Positions 11,701 to 22,273 of a stretch of 64,000 nt of DNA are shown here, in pieces; position 1 is the stretch's first letter, and each line of letters opens with the position of its first letter. The notes under the pieces are model-generated. The model was not told the DNA's origin. It was given only the letters and a program-made list of their open reading frames with translations, and did no database searches. The DNA comes from Parasponia andersonii (Eukaryota; Streptophyta; Magnoliopsida; Rosales; Cannabaceae), in the NCBI GenBank assembly GCA_002914805.1, contig JXTB01000485.1, forward strand, positions 179,084 to 243,083, in the 5' to 3' direction. Both the position numbers and the translations under genes were made by a program.

Positions 11701-13731
11701 ATTGCATTTCGACTGTTTAGGGGCTCTAAACTGTTGTACAACTTTCAGTATGGATGTCTTAAAACCATTACTAGCATTTTGTGGTAAGGTAGGGATACTG
11801 CTACTTTTAACTGGCAAAGCATGATAACCATCATTCTTTGAAGATTTGGAACTGGAAACAAAGTGCTCACCAGTGCTTGAAGATGGATGATCAACAGAAG
11901 CAACAGATGACAAAGATCGGTCTTCTTTGCATTCAAATGGAGACAAATTATCCTCCCCTTTATTGGATAATGACCTCCTAGACTTGGCTGTATCTTTACC
12001 TGACTTTTCCATCAAGGGAGTTCCTTTTGCTAGCTTCTTACTGCTCAAATTAGTTGCAGGCTGAACATTTTCATGTTTAGCTGTCTTAGCTTTTTTTGAT
12101 TGCAAAGTAGACTTCATGTTCCCATCAGCATGACTAGAATCCATCTCACTAAATTGGTTTGTGCTTGATATACAATCAACAGAAGTAGCCAACTTAACAG
12201 AGCCTGAGAGAGGTGAACTTGCAGTTTCCATCTCTTTAATGTTGGTGGTCTTGCCAAGAACATCGGGTCCAATACCATCAGAAAGAGGTTTCTCTATTCT
12301 GACACGAGTTTCAGAATCAAGAATATCCTTGGATGAACAATATGATTCACCAGGAGCACAAGCAGCAAAACCAGTCTTCGTTCCTTTCTCATCCGCAAAA
12401 AGCTTTCCTGATTTGTGTTCCATCTCAAGATCATTACCATGAAAAGAGTCCACTTCACCACTAGAATCACTCTTCTCTTCAAACTGCATTAGAGAAGTTG
12501 GAGGACGACACTCATCCTTGTGACCTTGTCTCCAATGAATGATTTGGCACTTACCAGAACTAAAAGAAAATAAAGAAGTGAATAAAACAACAAAACTTAA
12601 AATTTAGGGAAAAGAAAAAGTATAATAGATCACAGAAGTAAACATTAAACAACTTCTAGGTCAACCAGATTTCCACCTAAATCTCAACATCAAAACATAT
12701 ATAATTTCTTTTCTTCAAGAACAGAGTGCCTTCGAACATAAGTTAATTAACAGTACTAATAGAATGCCCAAAAAAAAAAAGGAACAGAACTACGCAAAAT
12801 GAGACCACATAAACGAGTTAACGTTGGGTTTCACCAATATACCCAAATTAAACTAACCCCCCTTATTAGAAAGAACTAAAAACTGCAGTCTTATAGAAAG
12901 AAAAATCTGGCTGTCTGAAATGGGAAATACGTCTAAGTTGTAACCCATTTGACTAGACTTACATGATAGCATACTGAAACATGTTCGCTTTTCGAATAAA
13001 TACTTCAAAATATAAACAAAAAGAAAAGACCTCAGCACGTGTTATGATGCACAGCCAGGGTGAGTTTACTTGAACAACAAAAAACTGACAAATAAATATA
13101 TATTTCTAAGCTCTTACAATCATACTAGCAATATGCCCTATATTTTCTTTTCCTTACAATCGCAAATCATCATTATGAGCAATAATGACAACCCTTTTAT
13201 TACAAAGTCTCTTCTCCAATATTCCAATTGGCATTTTCTCTCACTGGGTCGGAACAGAACAAATATTTGTGACAGTTCTACAATTCCACGAATTTCCCAC
13301 CATCGAATCAACGGCTCTGATGCTTCTAAAATTTACGTTAAGCTCATACATTCGTAGCAGTAAGAAAAACCATTGAACCGAAAGTACTTCAGAAATAAAA
13401 AATAAAAAAAAAATAAAAAAGGAATGAAATTGAAGAGAATTTGGGGAAAAAGAACTGACCAGTATCTGACAGACTTGCACTGCGAGCATCGCATGGTGGT
13501 TGGGCTGTAACAGACGGCGCATTGGTGAGGGCGAGGCGCCACGACCGGATCGTACAAAGCAGTGAACTCGACCTCAGCCATGGCAGACTCCTCCGACGCC
13601 ATGGCGAGAAGGCGCAGGACCTCCTCCTCCTTGGCGGCGTCGTTTCTCCACTTGCGCCGAATCAGAGCAAAGGCAACCAAGAGGAAGGAGAAGAGGAGGC
13701 CATGGAACCCTAGAATTCCCGAGACCAGCAT
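8792..13731 (-). CDS. UBP16: Ubiquitin-specific protease, UBP15/16 type with MYND finger
   Basis: Eleven exons join in frame to 944 aa: 13731-13460, 12559-11662, 11560-11472, 11175-11090, 10998-10836, 10738-10624, 10510-10353, 10142-10058, 9975-9763, 9628-9567 and 9485-8792. The protein removes ubiquitin from substrates by cysteine proteolysis. Residues 5-24 form a hydrophobic N-terminal segment. A complete MYND zinc finger follows at 71-108 (CAVC...CSQC...YCSGKCQIIHW...C). A long, Ser/Lys-rich, poorly conserved linker fills exon 2. The catalytic domain has the Cys box at about 418-428 (GNSCYANAVLQ, Cys421), two CxxC finger pairs (KCMRC, YYCSRC), and the His box (AFSGHYVCYV, His674) with WFRIDD supplying the Asp. 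The Ser-rich C-terminal tail is typical of this subfamily. In plants UBP15 promotes organ growth and UBP16 affects salt tolerance; choosing UBP16 over UBP15 rests mainly on gene order. A TAA just before the ATG fixes the start. Confidence 0.93.
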
Positions 13732-14025
13732 TTATCCAGCTCCGAGGATCAGTCCAGAACAGAGAAACCCTATAATCGGATTCTTGCTGCTATACATAGA
13801 TAGATTCGGAGACGGCGGAGGCGGAGGCGGCGGCGCGTGGAAAAGAGGAGGTGGAGGTGGTGATGGTGGAGAAAGCAGGGGTAGAAAGGGAATTTCAAAA
13901 GGGAAGCATGGAATTGGTGCATCAGGGATTGGCAGGAGATTTGGGGGAAAGAAAGGAAGCTGTTTGGGTGGGTTGGGTGAGACCAGAGGAGAGAGAGAGA
14001 ACCCAGAAAAAGACAGAAGGATAAG

Positions 14026-14031
14026 TATATA
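14026..14031 (-). promoter_or_regulatory. Possible TATA box of the deubiquitinase gene
   Basis: On the minus strand the sequence reads TTATATACTTATCC, with TATATA about 295 bases before the ATG at 13731. This would give a 5' leader of roughly 265 bases that is C/T-rich. Only position and sequence support it. Confidence 0.35.
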
Positions 14032-14194
14032 AGTCCAAAGTGTCGTTGACTCATTTGTCCAAATTTTTGAGTGCGTTTTCTTTTTTTCTTTAAAAACTTT
14101 TGACAAAGCTGACGTGGTATTATGTAGAATTTTTTGATGGCTATACAGATTCTTTACGGCTCTTCCCGTTCCTGTTTTTACCTCCACTTTAGAG

Positions 14195-14222
14195 ATAATA
14201 ATAATAATAATAATAATAATAA
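14195..14222. repeat. (ATA)n microsatellite
   Basis: Nine uninterrupted trinucleotide units lie about 460 bases upstream of the deubiquitinase start codon. Confidence 0.9.
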
Positions 14223-14360
14223 CTGGGTCGGACTTCCGTCGGGGACTAAGAACAAAAATGGTTTTAAGGTGGCAGACTTGGAAACTCAGATTTGTATCAA
14301 TTCATCCAATATGTTTGAGATTATAATGAAACTTGGTGGCATTGCGGCGGGTTGACTATA

Positions 14361-15251
14361 GGCATGAATTAATATCTGTTGATATTGTCGCGACAATATT
14401 CATATTTTTAAATATCGACATCTATATAAGGTGAAAAGATATTTTTTCTCGTGTATTAGTTGAATATTCGTAAAATATCAATAATATCGATGATATATTG
14501 ATATAGGTAAAATGTCAATAAAAAATAACCTAATATTAAGATATTTATGGACATTACCGCAATAATGTATATTTTGAAATGTCGACAGAAATGTCGAATT
14601 TTTTTCCAAATCTTCTTTTTTTTTATTTTATAGAAGATGGTATGAAATAGTATAAAAATAAATTATAGTTCTTTCTCTATGGTTTATCTACAAAATTTTG
14701 GAATTGTTTGAATTTAATGAAAATGTTTGCACTATTTGTATTTATTATTTTGGAATTTCTACAAATGACTCTTATAACCTTTGAAAGAAATTTTGGATCA
14801 AGATAGAAATTTTTCTTATAACTTTCAAGCTCGTTGAAACTCGTTTTAGTATTGAATGTATTTGAACTATTTTATATTATCAATGATTTTTATTTATATT
14901 CAATGTAATTTAAAACTAGTTATAATTTGTAAGGTATTTATATTAGATGTATTAAATAAAATAGTGTGATATATATTCTGATTTTAAAATTGTTCTATAA
15001 AATAAAATTTGATCATTTTTCTACTATATATGTATATTTTACTGCCTTATAAAGTATAAACATATTTTATTTTTTTAAGAAAAACTTGTATAAATTATGC
15101 AATATTACTTGTTTTAGAATTTTTCTTAAAAATTTTAAGTTTTAAGACAAATTTTTGTATTTTCTCAGAATATCTTCGATATTGATAATATCTTTGACAA
15201 TATTCATAAAATAAAACCTTGACATCGATATTGACACTGACATTTTAATCC
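14361..15251. mobile_element. Non-autonomous MULE-like element with perfect 9-bp target duplication
   Basis: The 891-bp segment is flanked by identical 9-mers TTGACTATA (14352-14360 and 15252-15260). Its ends are imperfect inverted repeats: the left end GGCATGAATTAATATC resembles the reverse complement of the right end, GGATTAAAATGTCAGTG. Subterminal ATATCGACAT and GACAATATTCAT motifs occur in opposite orientations at the two ends (GACAATATTCAT near 14391 and 15198). A 9-bp duplication is the hallmark of Mutator-type transposition. No transposase frame is present, so it would need another element to move. Weak terminal similarity leaves some doubt about the exact ends. Confidence 0.65.
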
Positions 15252-16000
15252 TTGACTATACGTAAGAGGATAGAAATGAATGTCGATAAGATTTTCGAGT
15301 TCGTAATAGTAGAAATATATTAAACAGATCAATGACTTTATAATTTGAAAATAGATGATTTAGAAATGATATTTTTAAACAAAGAGTCTGAAATTTGGGT
15401 TAGAAAATGTGTTTCTGAAAATGTGTTTGGATGTCATATTTTATTGTCATTTTTAAAGTGAAAAAAATTTGAAATTGTGTTTGGTAGTGTCATTTTCAAA
15501 TAGATATTTGTTTAGTTGAATTGTTCTTAAATATCATTTTTCTATAATATCATAAAATTTGTTAATATAATTTGTTTTTTTTCAAAAAATAATAAGACTT
15601 AATTAATAATTTTTATTTATTACAAATTAAAAAATATATATCTACTATTACTTAATTCTCATCTCACCCCACTTTATTAGAAATCATAAATTTTTACATT
15701 TATTCTTAATATTTCTTAATATTACTCACTAAAATTCTAAATAATAGATAATACTTTTACTACTTGAATCATTCCACTGTTAACATAATTGGAGAAAACT
15801 GGGTAGCCATTTTAATTACAATATGTGATAATGTACATAGAGAGAGCAACTAAATGGGTAGCCATTTTTATGAAAGGAAAAAAAACGAAAATGGCCAAAA
15901 CTACTACTTTGCCTAATTTCTCTATTTTTAACCAAAAACATGACCAAAACTGTAGTTTCACAATAGTTGAGAGAGAAAAATTGTAGATCTTCAATGGTTG

Positions 16001-16022
16001 AGAGAGAGAGAGAGAGAGAGAG
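16001..16022. repeat. (AG)n microsatellite
   Basis: Eleven AG units interrupt the panB-like coding similarity: downstream on the minus strand, recognisable protein sequence stops at this tract. Confidence 0.9.
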
Positions 16023-16286
16023 ATATCTATGGTGGCCGGCTACCAAGAATGGGCGTTTAGGTTCGCGAGCCATGGCTTGGCGGTGGGCGAGCATTTCGTT
16101 GAGCAACACAGGGAGAGTAGTGTCGTGGCCATGGACGACCATGGCGGCAGAGTCCCTGACGAGGGAGATGCGGATTCCAGCCATGTCCAAACGCACCGCA
16201 GAAGGGTAGTCGTAGGCGGTGATGACTGTAATGGATGACCTCTTTAGATCTGGTTTTGCCACCAAGAGAGGAAGACAAGTTCCTCA
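16014..16286 (-). pseudogene. panB-like (ketopantoate hydroxymethyltransferase) gene fragment
   Basis: Reading from 16265 leftward, about 80 codons match the N-terminal part of 3-methyl-2-oxobutanoate hydroxymethyltransferase, the mitochondrial enzyme that makes ketopantoate for pantothenate and CoA. Recognisable blocks are [33 protein letters not shown] and a RPFLV block near the end. A TGA stands just upstream in frame (16282-16284) and the frame begins without ATG. The usual Gly before DSAAMV is Arg here (LVRDSAAMV). The match ends where the AG repeat begins, before the family's next motif (GDLPFG), and no other exon is visible nearby. A truncated gene copy carried here by duplication or transposition is the simplest reading. 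Confidence 0.7.
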
Positions 16287-18404
16287 AAAAAAAAAAAAAA
16301 ACAAAAAAGACAAGAAACGAGTTTTAGAAAACATCAATTTGTCATTTTCAAATTTTTCGGATTTTTTTTGCCAAAGTTTTCAAATTTTGGATTCAAAATA
16401 TAGGCCACCAAACATGTTTTTATGGGCTTTTTTTTATTTTGGTAATTTTGAAATCATAAAACTGAATTCAAAAATGGTACCGAACGGACCTCAAGAGTTT
16501 CAATTAAGTTTGATTTGATCAGTTTCTATTATGCACATTTTTAAGAAGGCAGATCGTCTGTCTAAAATCTCTATCATATTGTTTGTCTAACAAATAAAGA
16601 ACTGACATGTCATTAAAATATTCGGCCTTATATCCTCTACAATTTTACGTCACTTAACGTCGTTGAAACCCTTCATCTTTAGAGAAAAATAAAAATAAAA
16701 AAAGGCACGCACAAAGTCACGGTTGCTACTCTTCCTCCTATCCGACTCTTCATCTTCGTCCTTTCTTTTTTCATCTAAGTAAGTTTATGGTTCTGAAATA
16801 CATCCTCTCCTATACATGAGAATTTTCAATCGTTTTCGTTTTACATAGCTAGAGTAGGAAGAAGGCATATGGTTTTGAAATCCGTCCATATTTTTGAATT
16901 GCATGGAGTTTTAATAAAAGGTAAAATAAACAAAGGAATACACATAAAAGAAGTGAAATTAGGTAAACAAGACCCTTTGAAGGTTACTTTTAGTAAAAGC
17001 CTATACTTCAAAACTTACTGCAAAATAGCCTCACCAAAAAAAAAAAATCCAAAATACTAAATAAATAAATAACCTAGGGATCTATATTATTTTTTAAAAA
17101 AAAAAAATCCCTATCCTAGTCCCTTCTTCCTTTCTTCTTCCATTTTTTTACTAATAGGAAACTTATATAACAACAGTCTAACAGTCACGATGACAATCTC
17201 AATGCATGTTTTTACAACGTCAATGACTGAAACAACGAGCTTCTTCCCTCTTCTCTTTCTTTCGCAATGAGAAACTTGTATAACGACAGTCACAGTGATG
17301 ACTTCTGACTAATCTTCTCCCATCGTCAACGTACCCAAACAACGATTATTTACCCTCTACTCAACGTCGAAGTTAATTTGTTTCATTGTCAAAGTTACTT
17401 TATTTCTAAAAGCTTTCTATTTTGCTTCCTTTTTTTTTTTAAGTTCTAAAATTGTAAGTTTAGTGCTGAAACTTAAACAAATCAGACTTTATGTAACCGC
17501 TACCACTTTATACTTTCATGTCGGACTAAAATTCCTCGAGGGACCACGAGCATCATTTACTAGTTTACAAACATATGGTTAATGACATTTTATTTAGTGA
17601 CATTTACATTAAAAAAAATGTTACAAATAATATTTTAGTGGTATTTGCTTAAAAGTCTCAGCAACATTGATCTTCACTGGCATTTTGAAATGTCATTTGA
17701 TATTTTGATTTAATAATATATAAGCAAATGACACTAAAATTTATTTTCAGTAGTATTTTTTAAATGTCATTAACATTTTTATTGAGAAAATTTACACCTA
17801 GGACCTATTTTTGCGTCTGATATTTCAAAAATATTCAGTTGTAGGTATACATTTCATGAGTAGTATATATTTACAATATAAATTTTTACCTATAGTTTAT
17901 ATTTGCAGTATAAATTTATACATATGGTATACATTTTGAAAAATATACCGAGTTTTAGATATAAATTTTGTCCATGGAATATATATCGTGGTTTATATTT
18001 CATGTTTAAAATAGCTGTGGTTTCTATTTCTCAAAGAATGGATAAATGTGGATAATTATGAAAGAAAAAAAAACTTCGGAAAAATCCTGGATTTATTTAG
18101 AGAAAAAACAACTTTTTAAAACTATTTAGAAAGTTACCATTTTTCACAATTTGGTATTATTTAAAGATACTCAAGATAATTAATCAAGTTAATTGAGATT
18201 ATCATATCAATTAGTAAAAAGTGATATTTTTCTAAATAACTTTTAAAATGATATTTTTCTAAATAATTCTGGGATTTTTTCAAAATGTTTAAAATTTCAT
18301 GATTTTTATTTTTATTTTTTTCAAAACTTTATTGCATAAATTCTAATTTCCTCTTTTTAAGAAGTATCATTTTAGAAACACTACTAAATCTAAATTTAGT
18401 AGCA
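16287..18404. other. Intergenic, repeat-derived AT-rich DNA
   Basis: No gene is seen. Positions 17577-17780 contain repeated AAATGTCATT/AATGACATTT motifs in both orientations, as in a decayed foldback element. Positions 17790-18020 resemble the central part of the foldback family at 44.2-46.8 kb (alternating TATACATTTCATG-like and TTTACAATATAAATTT-like blocks). The rest is low-complexity sequence. Confidence 0.5.
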
Positions 18405-18795
18405 TTTGAAAAAGGGGGGTTATATTTACATCCTGAAATAGCATAAAAGTACCCCTAATTTAAATTAATCTAATCAAAAAATAAAAAATTGTTATATATT
18501 AATATTGGCACCCTTAATATTCCTAAACTAGGCCTATTCTAATACATCCATCAATTTTGGCACCCATTATCACTTCAAGAATAAAACTTCAAAATTAGAG
18601 ACCACAATAAATACAACCTCAAAATTCATCAAATATCTAATGATTCCTCACAACAAAATATATTTGTCTCTCTATTTCTATTTTATTATTTTCTTTATGA
18701 TTCTCAGAATAGTGAGCACTACTCCAAGAAGCTAAGCATTGTTCCAAGAATCTATATATTTTCTTTCTATCTTTATCTCTCTTCCCGAAAAACCT

Positions 18796-18800
<5 letters not shown>

Positions 18801-18841
<41 letters not shown>
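18801..18841. repeat. (AT)20 microsatellite
   Basis: Twenty uninterrupted AT units lie inside MULE-like copy A. The other copy has only ATAAATATATGAGG at the same place, so the tract expanded after the copies diverged or varies between them. Confidence 0.95.
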
Positions 18842-18847
<6 letters not shown>

Positions 18848-20041
18848 AATAAACGTGGATACTAGCCAACTACATCAAAAAGCTTCGTGTACATAGAAAA
18901 AGTCAAAACTGATTAAAGAATAGCACACTATAGAGGCTCGTTCCTATAATTACAATAATTACAGAATTAGACCATAAGCAACCTATCAAATAAATGGATA
19001 TAAGAGCTCAAATAGGAACATAAGTATGGTGCTAGCCAAAAGGATTATGACGCCCAAGCCAGTAATCAAGTTGATGGAAAATATAGACAATAAGCCAGAT
19101 AAGAAATGATTAAATAAAAAGAATGAAGAGTAAAGTAAGAGATTGAAAGTATGAAGCCTTGCAGATGTACGATGGACATATGTAGATATCCCAGATGACT
19201 CCGGGATAGTCAATCTCTTCTTTTATAGGAAGGATGGAAGCTTATCATTCGGTCGCAAGGTGTGAATGCTTACATGATCTGAATCTCAAATGATGAGTGT
19301 AAGTAATAATAAAAATAAGATTGTAATCAAGAATAAGTAAGGGAGAGTTTTCAAGAAGAGTGAATATGAATTCAGATGACCTCTAATATTCACTTGGACC
19401 TTTATTAATAGGAGTACTTCTAAATCCGTTTGAGCTCGTTGGTCTGGTCTAAGATTCGTGGCACATGGCAGCCTTTTTTGTGTCAATTCGGTTGTACTGG
19501 GTTGTAGACTCTAGTTTTATTGAGAGATGACTAAGATATCCTAAATTTTTCAAAATTAGTTATAGGTCGTATGATTGCCAATTTGACATGGTTTAGAGGC
19601 AGAATCTATAACTGATGGGTTAATTGAACTTAGTCTTTTCATGATTTGGAGTTAATTTTATAGGTTAGGCTTTCTAGATACCCACTATTAATTATTGGGC
19701 CTAATTGTGGTATTCAGAGGCTTTGTATGTTGGACAAGTCTATTATTTTTGGGCTATTAATCATTGGGTCATAATTTATCATTATACAAACCGAGTTAGC
19801 AAGCTTATCTTCGACTTTGTGAACGAGGCACATAAACAAATACAAGAAACTCAAAGGAAGATTCTATTTGTTTTCATTTAATCTTCTGTTTGGGTTTAGG
19901 TTAACATTTCAATTTGGGCAATTTTATTAATATAATTTTGGATTTTATTGATTAACCTGATCTTTACGATCGTATGACAAAAGATTTTTTTTAAGAAATT
20001 TATACATGAAACGAGAAAATGTTCTGCTACAAAAAAAGAAA

Positions 20042-21569
20042 GGGTTAATGATAGCTAAATACCTTTAAGTTTGGGTTTTTTATTAAAAATAATCCAGCTT
20101 TTGAGTTTTGAAAAATAATACCTGACATTTGAAATCTCTGCAAAATTATATACCTAATTTAATGATTCTAACAATAGCAAGACAGAAATCCCCTTATTAA
20201 GTGATTAAAAAATAATAATTTTTAATTTTAAAAAAGAAAATTACCAAAAAAAAACTTTCCTCTCTCACCTGACATCCGATTCACTCTCTTAAAACTCAGA
20301 ATCATCACAACAGCAAGGAGCTGGATTTCGAGTTGTTGAATAACGAGAATGAAACTAAGAGAACTTTTGAAACATGAAATAGTAGAAACCCTAATAAAGC
20401 TCTGAATGGATCTGCTTCTTGACTTGCCTGCTACCTACCATTTTGAGCTGCATTAATAGGTAAAAGTCATCTGGCTATGTAATTTTCTGCCATTGAAATC
20501 TATAATAATGTTAGGTCAACTCAATCCATATTTGTATATTATTTTTGCTAATATGGAAATTTTCTGTTTTTTTAGGAGAGGGTATTTGATTGAATTGATA
20601 GAGATTAGGATGGAGAATGTTATAATAGGGCAACGGGAAAAAAAAAAAAAGAATAATTTATCTGGAAGTAAAACAGAATCCTTTTGTTTTAATATAAACC
20701 CAAATCAGCACACTACCATTTCGTTTATATTTACACCAATTTTTTTGCACAATTAAATTAGAACAATGTTTATCACTAACTGTATCACTATTCATCACCA
20801 AATAATGCCCAGAAAAAATATATGGAATGGTCCAAAATCAAATATATACAAGAAGACCCTACCCACCTACATATATATCCCACATTTATTTTGGTTTTGT
20901 CGTTTTTGCTTATGAAATGCTTGTCACCATCTCCTTTAGACCCTCCCACGCTCTCTCATAGATTTATTAAAGACCACTACTCCAAAACAGAAACCCAAAA
21001 TAGAGAAAGAAAGTGCGAGAATATATACTAACTTATTGGGAAATTGTTGATAGAAAAACACCAAATCTGCAATAAGCACTACACCAATGGCAAAAATGAC
21101 CTTTCAACTCGATTCCACGTAGTTTTTGGTTTCCCCTGTTTTGACATTTTACATTGTATTGATGGTGGTGGAGGCGGGATAAGGAATTGTTGTTAAGGTT
21201 GGAGAAGATGAAGTGGGTTCAAAGCAATACAACTTGGGGTTATGACTTGGATTGTTAAGAAATTTATTTGAGTTAAAATGGAGGCTTGAACCTTTGCAGA
21301 ACCGAAGAAGAGAGAGAGAGAGAGAAATGAGAGGTGAGAGAAGGAATAGGTGAGAGAAATTGTTTATTATTATCATTATTATTTTATTTTAGAATTAAAA
21401 ATTTTTAAAAAATAAATTAAACAGGGGTAAAAGAGTCTGATCACTATTTAAATTACTTGATAAGGTAGATATATGCAGATATTTCAAAAGTGAAATTATT
21501 ATTTTACAAAATTTAAATTTATGGTTATTAGAAAAATCAAATTTGAGGATATTTTTGTATCATTCACCC
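20042..21569. mobile_element. Nested MULE-like element with exact 9-bp target duplication
   Basis: The 1,528-bp segment is flanked by identical AAAAAGAAA (20033-20041 and 21570-21578). Its ends are long inverted repeats, left GGGTTAATGATAGCTAAATA and right reverse complement GGGTGAATGATACAAAAATA, with similarity extending beyond 90 bases. The copy-B relative of the host element lacks this segment and so shows the empty site. The inside has two modest unexplained open frames (20822-21031 on +, 21149-21376 on -) and a stretch around 20270-20480 of more balanced composition; none matches a transposase. It may carry captured host sequence, but no source gene was recognised. Confidence 0.8.
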
Positions 21570-21779
21570 AAAAAGAAAAAGTAAAAATAATAAAAGAATG
21601 TGATAAGTTATATTGCACTCAGGATGTAATTATCAAGTTGAGTTATTATAAATTTATTTAGAATCTAGATAATTGTATAATTTGGTCTTTTATTGAAAGA
21701 TAAATATGTAATAAAAAATTTTAGAAGAAAAAAAAGGTGTCTTTATACTTGGGGTGCAAATATAGCCCACGTTTGAAAA

Positions 21780-22239
21780 GATAATACGACAATTTTAATT
21801 TAGTGATATTTTATAATGTGACTTGTTCAATTTTGATATTATTGGTCAATTTAGGAAATAAAGTAAATAAAAAACATAATCTAATACATAAATAAAGATA
21901 TTCTTTATAAAGATTAAACAAATATTTTAAATATATAAACAAATTCATAAATACATGTATATATATTAAAAATTAATCTACACGACACACATCTTTATAT
22001 TCATTTATATTTATTATTTTCTTTCTCTAATATATTTTTATATATATTTATCTTTATATTCAGCTATTATTATTTTAATATACTAATATATATATTTATT
22101 TACATATTAACATATACATGAATCATATAAATTTTTTTAACAACATAGTTTTTAATTATATTATAGCTAGTTTGTTTTTCTTTTTTTTAATAGACCTATA
22201 TATATAAAGACGATATCAAATAAGAGCATATATATACAT

Positions 22240-22273
<34 letters not shown>

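Larger units (their letters stand above)
13732..16013. other. Intergenic: 5' flank of UBP gene, MULE-like element, AT-rich DNA
   Basis: Positions 13732-14130 are the leader and promoter of the deubiquitinase. An (ATA)n microsatellite lies at 14195-14222 and a transposon at 14361-15251 (listed separately). From 15260 to 16000 the sequence is AT-rich without exons; 15940-16013 carries GA-rich runs that adjoin the panB-like fragment. Confidence 0.6.
18414..21770. mobile_element. MULE-like element, copy A, carrying a nested insertion
   Basis: The ends are inverted repeats: left GGGGGGTTATATTTACATCC, right reverse complement CGTGGGCTATATTTGCACCC. Flanking 9-mers are TTTGAAAAA (18405-18413) and TTTGAAAAG (21771-21779), 8 of 9 identical. 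A second, diverged copy lies at 55754-57876. The alignment between the two shows that 20042-21569 is a later insertion here, and that about 870 bases near 18930-19795 are also absent from the other copy. An (AT)20 tract (18801-18841) lies inside. No transposase similarity was recognised in any frame, so the family is non-autonomous. Confidence 0.65.

Noticed and set aside
13562-14187. Gly-rich plus-strand and Pro-rich minus-strand frames at the start of the deubiquitinase gene
   Set aside because: The plus frame is antisense to exon 1, and the minus frame lies in the C/T-rich 5' leader with a stop before the real ATG.
20822-21376. Two modest frames inside the nested MULE-like element
   Set aside because: They are short, AT-rich, without splice partners or recognisable motifs. 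They are kept only as a note under the element.
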